Positions 1-11,600 of a stretch of 64,000 nt of DNA are shown here, piece by piece (the first letter of the stretch is position 1; each line of letters begins with the position of its first letter). The translations under genes were made by a program, and so were the position numbers. The stretch is from contig NC_061774.1 in assembly GCF_022458985.1 (NCBI RefSeq), positions 13,692,616-13,756,615 on the forward strand, in the 5' to 3' direction. The DNA comes from Mugil cephalus. Its lineage: Eukaryota > Chordata > Actinopteri > Mugiliformes > Mugilidae. The notes under the pieces are model-generated. The model had not been told where the DNA came from and did not search any database. It worked only from the letters and a program-made list of their open reading frames with translations.

Positions 1-650
1 CAGGACTGTACGATAAGAAGCTCAGTGGTGTTCATTATGTCTTTACAATTAATAACAGGTTACCGTCACAGATTTCTTTAATAATGGAAGATGTTACTCA
101 TAGCAGTAACCTACCAGTAAGAAACACAAGGTTAGCTGGTTTACAGAAAGTGTCAACAGTCGTTTATAGAAATTCAAAGTGGCAAGGATCTGATTAAATA
201 CTTTCAAATGTCCGATTTCCCAACATTGAAGGGATTGTTGAATATACTGTACGTAAAATATACAAACGTGACCTTCTGTCTGACTTTATCTGTGTTAACT
301 GACATCACACAGATGTGATAAAACAGTTCCACATTGTTTTGCTAATACACACCAGGAGCTGAAATGAAGCGCTTCACTAGGACCGTGCAGCAGGTCCACA
401 TCCATCAAGCCTGGCTATAGATTAGTGGTTACGACGTTGCTTTAATAAACGTCTGTAAAATAGAATTCCTGACATGTATTGACTGAACAAAAAAAAAACA
501 AATAAACCTTTATTCGTAAAAAAGCTTTAAAAAAGCAAATAAATGTGGTTCAGTAATGCAACATTTTTTCATTTCACAGGACAGGGCAACTCAAGAACAA
601 AACAGTGTTAGTAATAATATAGTGGAGAGTACAACTTGAAAGGGTTGACC
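1..650. other. Non-coding flank and 3' end of the MS4A-like gene
   Basis: AT-rich sequence without a supportable coding region. The reverse-strand polyadenylation signal (TTTATT on the plus strand, about 508-513) fits the end of the 3' untranslated region of the minus-strand gene whose stop codon lies at 651-653. Nothing else is recognised. Confidence 0.5.
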
Positions 651-2731
651 TTAGTTTGCGTCGTTCGCCGGTGGCGGGATGTGCTGGACAATAATCTGAC
701 GAGAGAAGGCAGTGAAAGGATGAGTGACACACGGCTAAAGAACTTTATTATTCACCAGATATCACTGTGATGTGACCGCATCAGGCTTCTTCTGACTGCT
801 GATGTGTGTTTCAGAGGGCTGCATTTGTCTCATTGGTTTGAAAGTGACCTCTGCTATGATTTTTCGAAAAATTGCTGGATTGTTCTAATTTGGTACAGTA
901 TGTTTAATATTATGTATCTATATGTATATATATATTTAAATGTTATTTGATTTGAAAACGTAGCCATGGTTTTCTTTTACTTTTTAAATTCTGCTGTTAA
1001 AGGTCCCAGTGAGGCCTTTTTTTCAACTAAGAATAAACAGGAAGAAATTTACAATTTAAATGGTGAATGGGGAGTTCATCAGGGATTCTTTAAATGAACC
1101 TCATATCATGTTAACTCTGAGGGACCAGTGGTGAGCTTTTCTCCCTCCGTGTGACCACCACAGCTCAGAATAACACCTGTAATTCAAGGCAGCACACACT
1201 AAAATAGTTGTTGTGTTCTTCTCTGCAACGTGGGATGTTCAAAATGTATCTTGAAAGTTACAACTTGAACACAGGATGTGTAATTGTTTGCTTTTTTATG
1301 TTGTTGTTTTTTTTCAAGAACAGACCAGTTTTGGATGACGTATCAATAAAACATTTTTTTTTGTAAATATATTACCTGAGTGTGTGTGGATTTTAGTGCA
1401 AAACGTGCGATGGTGGACAAGAAGATGAGGAGCCCCAACACACACACAGAGGATGCTAACAACACGCCTTCAGTCGCAAATACTGGTGCCTGCAGCTTTG
1501 GAATGAGAGAGAATGAAGTCAGACACACACAGTTAAAACGCACGCCATCGGAAAAAACAAAAACGTACATGTTGTAACTCACCAGGTTGTCGGAGGACCG
1601 GTAGGGGTAGTGTCTAAAGGCGGTGAGGCAGATTATCCTGTAGCAAATAGAGACTAAGATTCCAAAGACGGAAACCACATACATGGCCAAACTCACTGTC
1701 ACCTGGTAAAGACCAGTTCGACAAGAATGAAACGGTTATTCAGTTAAGAGGAAACACTGCAGACAACTTATCAATGGGATACACAGTCACCAACTACCTA
1801 CCATCTTCTTGGACGGATGTAACTCGGTGTAGATCGACAAGATTCCACAGCAAAGGAACTTTGAGAAGCAACCAAAAACACAGATCATCACGTAATGTCC
1901 CCTTGATGTCACCAAAAGTACATTTTAATGTGACTTAGAAAGCTTAGTAAAGTAAAAAATTAAGACATGTTACGTCATTTTGTTAAATATATCGCTATTT
2001 GCTCATTTTGCACACAGTTTTGAAATTATTCACACCAGTCTGTAAATAAGGAAACATGCCATCAGCCAGGCAGCATAAAGACTTTATCTACTACAACTTA
2101 CTACTAAAATGTTAACAACTTAGCAAGTTAGACCTTCTGAGTTTTTTCCCCCCATTTTTCCAATTATTATGGATTAGTCAGTACGAGCGCATCTGATGGT
2201 GCTCGGGAGATTTTGCAACCTGCGAGGATCGTCAGTGTTTTTGCTAAACTACGCTAACAGGTCGACGCTGGCCACTGCGTATGGACAACGGGTGAGCGCA
2301 CGAGTGAGTACATTTCCCACGTGATGTGTTCCCTTTAGTTTTCTTAAACTCATGTCATGTACCAGAGCTCCAAGCCAGAAGGGTATGTAGAGGTCGAATG
2401 AGGTTTTCAGATCCTGACCAGCCAGCGGAAATCCCATCAGCACCTCAGCGCAGCCGAAGATCACTATGACAATCTGGATAGGGGAAGAGCAAGGCTGGAT
2501 TGAAGTGTTTACAGTGTTATAGTTTACAGCAGCCTTGTATGTGTGTGTGCGTGCGCTTCTCCTTCTATGCACTTATTCACTACTATTTTGATGTTTTACC
2601 CCGAGACTCCTGGGCTCTTTCTGGACGAAGCGATACAGAGGCTTGCTAGACATCAGCATGTCGTTGCCCGCTCCTTCAGTCCTGTCTTTCTCTGCCTTTC
2701 TCGCTCTGGTCGTTGACACAGTAGCCTCCAT
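651..2731 (-). CDS. Four-transmembrane MS4A/TMEM176-like protein, 6 exons, 194 aa
   Basis: Coding exons on the minus strand are 2600-2731, 2363-2473, 1802-1858, 1583-1702, 1376-1495 and 651-695. All junctions are phase 0 with GT-AG ends, and the total is 585 bases. The product has a hydrophilic N-terminus of about 44 residues and then four hydrophobic segments: TM1 in exon 2 (IVIVIFGCAEVLMGFPLA), TM2 at PFWLGAL-FLCCGILSIYTE across exons 2-3, TM3 in exon 4 (SLAMYVVSVFGILVSICY) and TM4 in exon 5 (EGVLLASSVCVLGLLIFLST). It ends in a short tail with a PPP run. The pattern PFWLGAL...CGILSI, then a basic HPSKKM before TM3 and an EGVLL-type TM4, is the layout of MS4A/TMEM176 (CD20-like) proteins. 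These are membrane proteins of immune and sensory cells that often modulate ion flux or receptor signalling. I cannot decide between MS4A and TMEM176, so no symbol is given. Confidence 0.75.
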
Positions 2732-4140
2732 TGCCAGTGAGCGATAAACAGTGTGTTGGCTGTGTGGGTGGGTGGGGGGGATGAGTGGGGGGACACAAAA
2801 CAAGAAGAAATCTAACCAGACATCCTCTCTCCTCAGATTTATCAACAGACAGAACAGTTGTGGGGCAGCACAGTTAAATTACACGATCATGATTGTTAAA
2901 AAAACAAAAAAAACAATGACTTAAGGGAGGCATAGAAGCAGATAAAAACACGGCCTACCTTGGTTTTTATTGCAGAGGAACTGTGGGAAACATAACAGTG
3001 CGGGAGTGTTGAATGTGGAAAGAGGAAGTGTCGAAATTTGAGACAGTTTTTTTTCCCACCAAGGGGAGGAGCTGAAGTCTTTTTTTTTTTTTTTGTTTTG
3101 CGCCCGAAGCTCTTCCTCAGTACAATGAGGGTACTGAGTCCGCAAGTAAAAATGTAATTTGTGTGAATGTCAAAGGGGGAGGGGGTGCGTTCATGCCAAA
3201 AGATGATGACAGAACAATTAAATGGGGTCAGAACTATCTCTCCTGGAATCGGCTGCATGCCCTCATCAAGGAAACACTTGGTCTGGCTTGTACATCAGGC
3301 TAAATCTCATCTTTTCTTTAAAATCCTAAAACATGTAACCATGGTAGATCTGTGTTGTAAATGCCCCTCCTGCGCAGATTTAAGTTTACTTTGCACAGCT
3401 GACAACAAAAAATCTAAATGTGTGCTTCTTTGTACAAATATTAATGATCAAACCGTTTTTCTTTATAAGACACAGATAACAGTTTCACTTTTCTTTTACC
3501 CCATCTCAAAAGATGGGACATGGATCAGAACCAGACCAATCAATCACATCTTCTTTCTTGTGAGACCAGTCAACAAAGCCAGTACTGGGAGAAAACAAGA
3601 TCGAACATATCTTAACTCACATTTGTATATTTTTTTATTTTTTTATTATTATTTAACAATGCATTTAATGAATTTGTAAGCATGATTTATTATTGACAAG
3701 AAACCCATGATAATTGTAAAATGTGTCATAAAAAATGAAAAAAAATAATAAACCGTCCTTCTGCATCACCCTCATTTTATAGCCGGTCAGATAAACATCT
3801 GGGCGTGCAGCTGGAGCTTCAGTTTGAAGAGCAAAACACACACCAGTGTCTGAACAGAAAAGTCAAAATGTTTCTCAACATAAATACAATTTCAAGTACT
3901 TTAACTATTTCGTGATACACGATGGTTTAAAAATATTCCCTAGTTACACATTAAAATACCAATAAAAACCTTCAAATACAAAGTGACTACCTGTCTTTCA
4001 GCACGAGTCAAAATGAAACAAGTCGTCATGTATCCTCAGATGTGTTCTTGTTGCCCATGTAACACACGAGCTCACATTCATGTTTAATCCTGATTTACTA
4101 ATGATTCAATGAAGACAATCATACTTTATGAACATTATTG
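2732..4140. other. Intergenic: MS4A-like 5' flank and tmco6 3' flank
   Basis: This holds the upstream region of the MS4A-like gene and, further right, the likely 3' untranslated region of tmco6. TTTATT (reverse AATAAA) near 3686 is one possible tmco6 polyadenylation signal. A 170-codon open frame at 3167-3679 on the plus strand is probably chance; see the rejected list. No other gene or repeat is recognised. Confidence 0.45.
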
Positions 4141-7100
4141 TTAATGGGTCAGCAGGTGTTGCTCCAGGAGGTACGTCGCCCTTCGTCTCATCTCTCCTTC
4201 CCCGTTGTACTGAAGGGCTTCCAACAGCGAGAGCCCACCTTGCCGCACAAACTCCTCTGCCACCTGAGGGAAAAGAAAACCTCATCACCTCACACTGGGA
4301 TGGCTGGTACATGTGGGTTTGTTGCATGATGTAATGCCTGATTGGTGTGTGTGCCCTCGTTTACCTGTGAACCACTAACTACCAGCATGAACAGGACGTC
4401 CAGACTCAGGGTCACCACTTCTTGGTCGGCCATCTTAAGCGTGGCACCGAGCGCAGGCAGCAGTCCGAGCCGCGCCAGCTCAACACAGAACTCCTTTTTC
4501 TTGTGGGCAACATTTGCAAGGATCCTCAGGATCTAAGAATAAAAGGCAATCAGAGATCAGAGTGTCCTCCTACGACTGTCTGAGAGCACAACAAAAAGCA
4601 ATGACAGCTCGCATTCACCATGGTGTTGATGCCTCGTGAAAACGGCAGAAGCTGGATAAGTCCTGGGATCATGTTGAACGTCAACAGAGCAGAGCAGAAT
4701 TCATTGGAGTGAGCTGGAACAGAGGATCATCAGAAACCAAAAATCACTTTCTCTTTTTTTTTTTTTTTCACACATGCACAAGAGAAACAACAAACTGAAA
4801 ATGAAATAGTTCCACAAACTATACAACTAAGGCAATTCAGCTACAGGAGATTACTGTGGAGTGTGCAGTGATGCGTCTGTGTGCCTGCAGTCTCACTGAT
4901 GCCTGCTGGTACTCACTTCAATCAGTTGTGGAGTCAAAGAAACGGGTCAAACCTGTGAGGTTGTTGAGGACCCAGACAGTCTCTCTGGCTAATCCGGGCC
5001 GGGTGTGCAGGTATGCCTGAACTAGTGCACACAGGGAAACCACGAGATGGACATCACCCACTTGAGTGATCATGTCTTTGACTGGACAGGAGGACAGCAG
5101 GTTTCCCACACATCTCAGCAGAGGACAGACAAGCTGGAGAGGAATGTCATAGTGAGCGATATTTTTTTGTGTCCCACGTCAGAAATTTTTATTAGCATCA
5201 TTTTTCACTTTTTCCTTAAGATAACTGATGTCTTAACAATAGTCTTAAGATTTTTTCAATGTCACCTTTTTTAATATCAAAGGCAAGTCAACATTCAGTC
5301 TTATTATAGGATCCAAGTTTCTAGTTTGAAGCAAAAACTACCATATGGGCAGAATAATTCAGACAATTTCAGTTTTCTTCAGTAACTTTCAAGGATGGAT
5401 TTTTCAGAAACTCGTACTGAATTCTATGTTTTTGTGCTGGAAAACCTTTAATATCGAGGCGTCCTTGAAAACAACCACTGCTTACAACCGCATCAACACA
5501 CCATGTAATTTCTACTTCTTTTTTTTTTTTTTTTTTTTTTAAATGAATAAAAACTAATTGTTTGTCTGATTCTTGGCAACCAAAGTAAGAGATCTTGAAT
5601 AATAAGGCATATGTATTAAAACTGGACAACCAAAAAAAAAAACAAGAGTGCAACTCTCTGTTTTTAGTTGATTTCCTTACCAGCTCCATTCCTTCGTCTT
5701 TGTTTCCTTCAGCCACAGCATCACCTAGTGAGACTAAGAGGGAACTGCAGTGCGACAGGGCCCCTCGAGCTAACAACTCTGTGTTATTATCCTTGGTGCT
5801 GATAAAGATGCGAGATTCAATAAATGATAACTATAAATATTAGTAGCAGTAATTTACAGTGCAATCACATACAAGAACAAATTAAACATGGCTCCCACCT
5901 GCATGTGAGGTAGTGCAGACACCATGCACACTCAATGGCGGGGCCCAGGCCAAATTTTGGGTCAGGTGTCAGGACTGACAATAAGTGTGAGGGTAAACTT
6001 GAGGCCAGGACCATCCTGAAAACAACAGACATCTGTGTTTTATTTAGGCAAAGCCTCACTACTGAAATTACTTCAACATTTCTGAGAGAACACAGCAGAG
6101 AGACAGAAATGATGAACCTGTGCATGACTAGTACTTTACTTACGGGATTATCTTCTCTGCTGCATCTTTGGTCTGGAGGAGCTGAGAGAGGGTGAACCCC
6201 ACAGCTTCCACTACTGCAAGGTTATGTCTCTGGCTCTGGAGAGATACACATACAGGGACACCTTATCCTCCAAGTCACGTTGCGTTTTGTGGCGTATTGT
6301 CATGTAGAAAAAACTTCCTGTACCTCCATACAACCGGCCAGAGCTGGTATGATTCCCTGAGCCAGCAGCTTCTCTCGTACAGCCTCATTGTCTGGGCATA
6401 TGTTACCCAGTGTGTAGAGACACAGCTCCTGTGTACAGATAAAAATAAACACACAAAAATTGAAAATCTTCTCATAACTGTAATATTACATGAACCGTCT
6501 GATATGAACGGGCACTCACTGTGAACTTGGTGCTCTGGCCAGACAGGTAAGTTAACAGGTAGGGGGTAGCAGGCAGACAGGCCAGCGCCATGGTGGTGTG
6601 GGGAGAGTGAGACAGCTCATGAAGACACCGGACGGCCTGCAGACGGCACTGAGCATTAGAGCCAGTGAGGAGGCCGACCAGCAAATGCATACTGTTCTCC
6701 TGCCTGTAAGGAAAGACAGATTCACACAGACAGATATACAGAGGAAACGGTGATAACATCATTTAAACTGATTTGATGTGCAGACGCATGTTACTGTCAT
6801 ACTTGATGAAGGTGAGCTGTGCCGATGGGTCGCGCAGAGCTTTACTCAAGGCTTTCAGGTGGGCCTCCTTCTCCGGCCCGCTGTGCTGAAGTTTATGGAG
6901 CAAACCGACCACATCCTGCTGGAAATCAGACATTGACACGTCGCTTAGATCTTTTATTTAGTGAACCTGACCACAAATCATCAATCGTGGCGTCTGCGAC
7001 TCACCTGTTCTCCCGGGGATGTGTCCATGACATCGGGCTGCTCTTCATCTTCATTCAGCAGGAGCCTCTTGCTCACGAGCTGCCTGTCTCTGCGGGCCTG

Positions 7101-7844
7101 TCTCAGTGCTAGAACAAATAACACACAAGACAATTATCATAATACTTTGTGTCTTCACTTGAAGACACAGCTGCCATGTTGTCAACGGGACTATGAGTGA
7201 GACACTCATGGTGAGGAAGCATAGAAGCTGGAGGAATTACTATAAATAGATACTTCATTTATCCCGAGGGATGTTCAGGGTCCACTTTACTAATGACTTT
7301 ATTAATGACAGAATAAAGGATACCAACTATTACAATTTCTGTATTAAACAAAATAGACACTGGTGGCTTCTCGAGACTCTCGCGAGAATTCAAATCTCAG
7401 AAGGGGCTATCTAACAAGTAGAGATAGATGTCTTTTATACGCAGCCTATGAGACAGATGAAGACGCACAAAATAAATACATGCAGTGGATACTATAGAGA
7501 CCAGCTGTCAATACCCTTATTCACCATCTTCAACATCTCGTTCTGTAGATATAGTTTTATAGGAGTTGGGAGTTTAGGTCGTATATTTTAGCGACCAAAA
7601 CAGAATTAAACAAGCTTTGGAGACCTTAGAAGAGCTCACACATAATGTGCTGATGTTAGCTTGTTGTTACCATTTCAGCATCAATCTGAGGTAGCATTTC
7701 TGTTATATTTTCCTAAAGTCAGCTAGTTCACGTTTCTGTTAAAAGTAGCTCACCTCGGTCATGCTGCCGCCTCTTCAGCCTGAGCTGATCCAAACTGTCG
7801 TCCGGGCGTCCAGCTTTGTGCCGAACTTTGTTTAACCTCCACAT
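4141..7844 (-). CDS. tmco6: Tmco6, importin-like ARM-repeat protein, 12 exons, 497 aa
   Basis: Coding exons on the minus strand are 7754-7844, 7005-7108, 6803-6918, 6520-6703, 6324-6428, 6144-6235, 5899-6015, 5681-5798, 4953-5133, 4619-4713, 4365-4532 and 4141-4263. The phases agree throughout, giving 1494 bases (498 codons with the stop). Exon 3 could instead start at 6915, one codon shorter. The start MWRLNKVRHKAGRPDD and the basic stretch ALRQARRDRQLVSKRLLLN match the TMCO6 N-terminus, which resembles an importin-beta-binding domain. The rest is a series of hydrophobic helical repeats of ARM type, for example ELCLYTLGNICPDNEAVREK, ETVWVLNNLTG and ILRILANVAHKKKEF. Length is close to mammalian TMCO6 (about 493 aa, from memory). 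The molecular role of the family is poorly known. It is transcribed in the same direction as tcof1 and lies about 0.8 kb beyond the tcof1 stop codon. Confidence 0.92.
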
Positions 7845-8633
7845 TTTACGATTTCATGGGTAAAAACGAGCCCAAACAAAACATCTAAATGTCACTTATC
7901 TCAGTCAAAGTGTAGCCATGGTAGCAATAACCAATCCACGGACGTATTCATTCTTCTTCGGGGTTTGTAGCTTCGCCTCCTTCAGCTGAGCGGCGCCATC
8001 TAGCGGCAGCCCCCAGCAGCGCAATTTGCAAAACACAAGGCTGTGCATACAGTCAATGGCATATCTATGCTCCCTCAGCAAAAAAGACACAGCCGATTAG
8101 TCAAACTATTGTTTAATTTTAGTTGAAACAATCATGTACAATGCGTATAGTTTTACCAAACATTTAAAACTTTTGTAAAAATCATACTTCTCCCACACAT
8201 AGGACCCTACTCCCAACTCCATAACATATTACACTGAATAAATATTAACGCTGGTCAAAAATAAGTTTATTTCTTGTTTTGTTGTTGTAGGTTTAGATTT
8301 AAAAACAGCGGAAATACCTAAGACTGTGCTTAAAGAGACTCCATTCAGTCACTGGCAGGTTTTCAAATATCATACACTACCTGAAACAACAAGTTATGTT
8401 TTTACAGAAACATACCATTAAAATGGCAAATGTCGTAGACATCACTCAGTAGAAAAGACAACTGTGTACATTAAACTAATGAAAAAGATAAAATATGTAC
8501 CAAAATAGAAAACTCTGTTTCTCTTTACAGTTTTAAGTAAACCTTCTAACCATGTTGATGATTAGAAAAAGGACAGAGATGAAATTTGTTGTCTTCATCC
8601 TCTGGTTGTGCAGGGACGACAAGTCGAACATGT
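7845..8633 (-). other. tmco6 promoter region and tcof1 3' untranslated region
   Basis: The short gap between two minus-strand genes. The 3' untranslated region of tcof1 starts after its stop codon at 8634-8636, and TTTATT at 8266-8271 (AATAAA on the minus strand) is a suitable polyadenylation signal. The GC-richer part at about 7930-8030, which includes a CCAAT pentamer on the plus strand near 7933, probably contains the tmco6 promoter. Confidence 0.5.
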
Positions 8634-11600
8634 TCATGACTCTTTGCTCTTTGACGATTTCTTTTTCTGTGAAAAAGTGTAGCAAACACAATTAGGTCAG
8701 GAATAGTTTAACAATTATAAATAAAAAGAAACTGGTCACTCTTTAAACAAGCATTAATTATGGCTATCTGATAAGATGGTGATACCTTTTTGTGGGTGTC
8801 ACTTGAGTCTGTGTGGGGAGTTTCTGGTGCTGGGCCATCAGGGACAGAAGCAGCAGGATCTTCAACTGTTTTTAATTTGCTTTTCTCTGAGGGAATGACA
8901 ATGTCATGTTAAAAAATCAACATCCACACTGCAGCACACTGCAATGATTTCTGAGGGTTATGTACTCACTCTTCTTCTTCTCTGTTGGAGGACTTGTTTC
9001 CTCCAGGTCGGGTGGAGGCTGTGGCTCCGTATCAACAGAATTCGTTTTCTTTTTCCTTGTTTCTTCAGTAACCTGGTCTGGCTTCTCCTCTTCCTCTATC
9101 TGCTCTGTATTTTCTTCACCAGGGTCCTCCCTTTTCTTCTTCTTTGCTTTCTTTGCTTTAACTATTTGCTCCTGAATTTCCTCACCATTAAGAGTCTCTT
9201 TTTTCCTCTTCTTCTTCTTCTTCGTTTCCTTTTCTTCAGATATCGGCTCTGAATTTTCACAGTCTTCAACAACAGTTTGCTCCGTATTTTCTTTTGCCTC
9301 TTCGAATACCTGCTCCAAATTTCTCTCACAGTCAGCCGTCTTTTTCTTCTTCTTCACTTTCTTCTGCACAACGTTTTCCTCTGAATTTTCCACACTGCCG
9401 GCTGTCGTTTCATTCTGTACTATCTGATCTGTGTTTTCTTTTGCCTCTTCAGATAGCTCTGAAATCTCTTGACTATGGCTTGTCTTTTTCTTCTTTACTT
9501 TTTTTTCTTCGGGTGTGGGCGGTACATTTTCCTCACTCTCATTTTTGTCCTTTTTCCTCTTCTTCTTGGCTTTCTTTTCATGCGCTAGTAGCTCTGATTT
9601 CATTTCATTTCTTTCACCGTCTCCTTCTGTCTCTTTCTTTTCCTCCATGCCTGTATCGGTGCCCTCTTGCCCTGAGACTCTAGTCTTCTTCTCTTTGATG
9701 TCTTCTTCTTTTCCTTTCTCACCTGGCTCGTGCGCATTCCCCTCCACGTTATCCTCACTCGCCAGCTTCTCCTTCTTCTTCTTTTTTTTTTTCGCAGGCT
9801 CAGGCGTCGCCATGTCTGTTGTTTTAATTCCTCTTTTCTCCGCCTGTTTCTGTTTTGAAGGGGACTGAGTGGGGGGTTGCTCTTGGCTCACGGTGCCAGG
9901 GGGGGTCACAGGTGGCGTATTTTTTGACCTGCTCTTCCTGGGCGTACTATTCTTTGTTGGCGTCTTTGTCACAGCTTTCCCCTCTTCTTTTTCATTCTTT
10001 TCAACCGTCCCGTTATTCTCTTGAAGCTCCTCTTTTTCCGTCTTTGCAGGAGTCTTCGCAGGAGTCTTGGCCCGGGGTTTTCTGACTCTCTTCTTGGGTT
10101 GGGGCATAGAGGCGTCCAGAGCGTTGATGGTGTCCATCTTGGCTATGTCCGCCTCTGTGTGCAGAGAAAACACAGTGAAGACATGAGCAAACTTGGCTAG
10201 GCGGCACAGTGACGGGCAGGTAAACAGCGGCTGTATGACATCGCTGTTTTCCATGGTTGTTCATGGGTGGCGCTGTCCTGTTTGGTGGTTGTCCTTCTCT
10301 CTTTAAGTGAAAGGACTCAGCTTTCCCTGATGTTTCATCTCCCACTATTTCCTGCTTTTTCCACACCTTTTGACATTCTGTCTAACATGAAAGCACTTCC
10401 TCCCTTCCTCTACTAGATGGAGTCCTACGATACATTTCAATTATTTTTGTGCTTTGTATTTGGATATTATGGCACATGGGGGGTTTGTTCAGTTCTAAAG
10501 AAAGTGGTGAATGAACAATGGATCTGGTCTGATTATCACAACTGCCTGACCTACATTATTCAATCTGACCACAGTCATTCTGCGCAAATGTTTCCATACA
10601 CCTGTGTAAAAACAGCTTGTGAAACTATTAGAAATGTCATGTTTCATCACCACTTCCACAAAACCTCCTACCACTTTTGTTTTGACTGTCATCTCCCGCG
10701 GTTTAGCACCTGAGGGGAGAGTTGGTGTCTCCAGCTCTTTGTCTCAAGGCTTAGCTTCTACCATGATGAGAGCATACAGTATCGCCAAAGAAATGCAGCT
10801 GCTCAAGAATCAAGAATCAATATCTCCAGGCATCACTCAATCCCTTCACCTATCTGGACTGAAAACTGCTCGTTTGGAGGGTACATCCTCCTCCCTCTGC
10901 ACCGTCAACTGTCGTTTCTGATTTAGCTCATCTTTCTTCTGAAATAATACTACTGGGTGATTTGAATCTTGACTGGCTTGGTATGAAACATCTGTGCATT
11001 CACCTAAACCTCATACAATTGATTTCTGCTCCAACAAGACCTGATCCAGCTAACCTTGAGAAGTCGACTTTATCGAACCTAATTTTAACCAATAAGCCAC
11101 ATAATTTTAAAGTCTGTGGGGTTCTCTCCCTAGATTTTAGTGACCACTGCCCAATTGCTTGTGTCAGAAATGTTAAGCAGGATAAATCAAAGCCTCGATC
11201 CACGACTCCTAGGTCTTTCTGCACCGATTATTGTTGATGTCCTACTGCACATTTTTAATTTGACTCTTTCAACTGAGCTTATGTAGTAACTCCTCTACAT
11301 AAAGGTGGACCTTCAGATAAATTAAATAAATACCAGCCAATCTCACTAATCACTCCCTAATCTCATTAGAGCGTCTGATAAGTACCAGAGTAGCCTACTT
11401 AAGTATAAGAACAGGACCACTGTTATTTTCTTTACATATTAATGATTTTAACGATGGTATTAAAAACAGCTTAATTAATATGTACACAGATGAGTCAGTC
11501 ATATAGTACTATAAGTATCTGGGCATCTGGATTGATGACAAGTTGTCTTTTAAGCAGCGTGTAGCTTTTAAACAAACTGAAGCCTTTATTAACATTCTTT

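Noticed and set aside
3167-3679. 170-codon open frame on the plus strand between the MS4A-like gene and tmco6
   Set aside because: No recognisable domain, AT-rich composition, ends in a low-complexity Phe/Tyr/Leu run, and no splice partner. Probably chance.
8944-9868. Several plus-strand open frames rich in Phe, Ser and Leu
   Set aside because: They are the antisense of the Lys/Glu-rich tcof1 exon 6; purine-rich coding sequence gives long reverse frames automatically.
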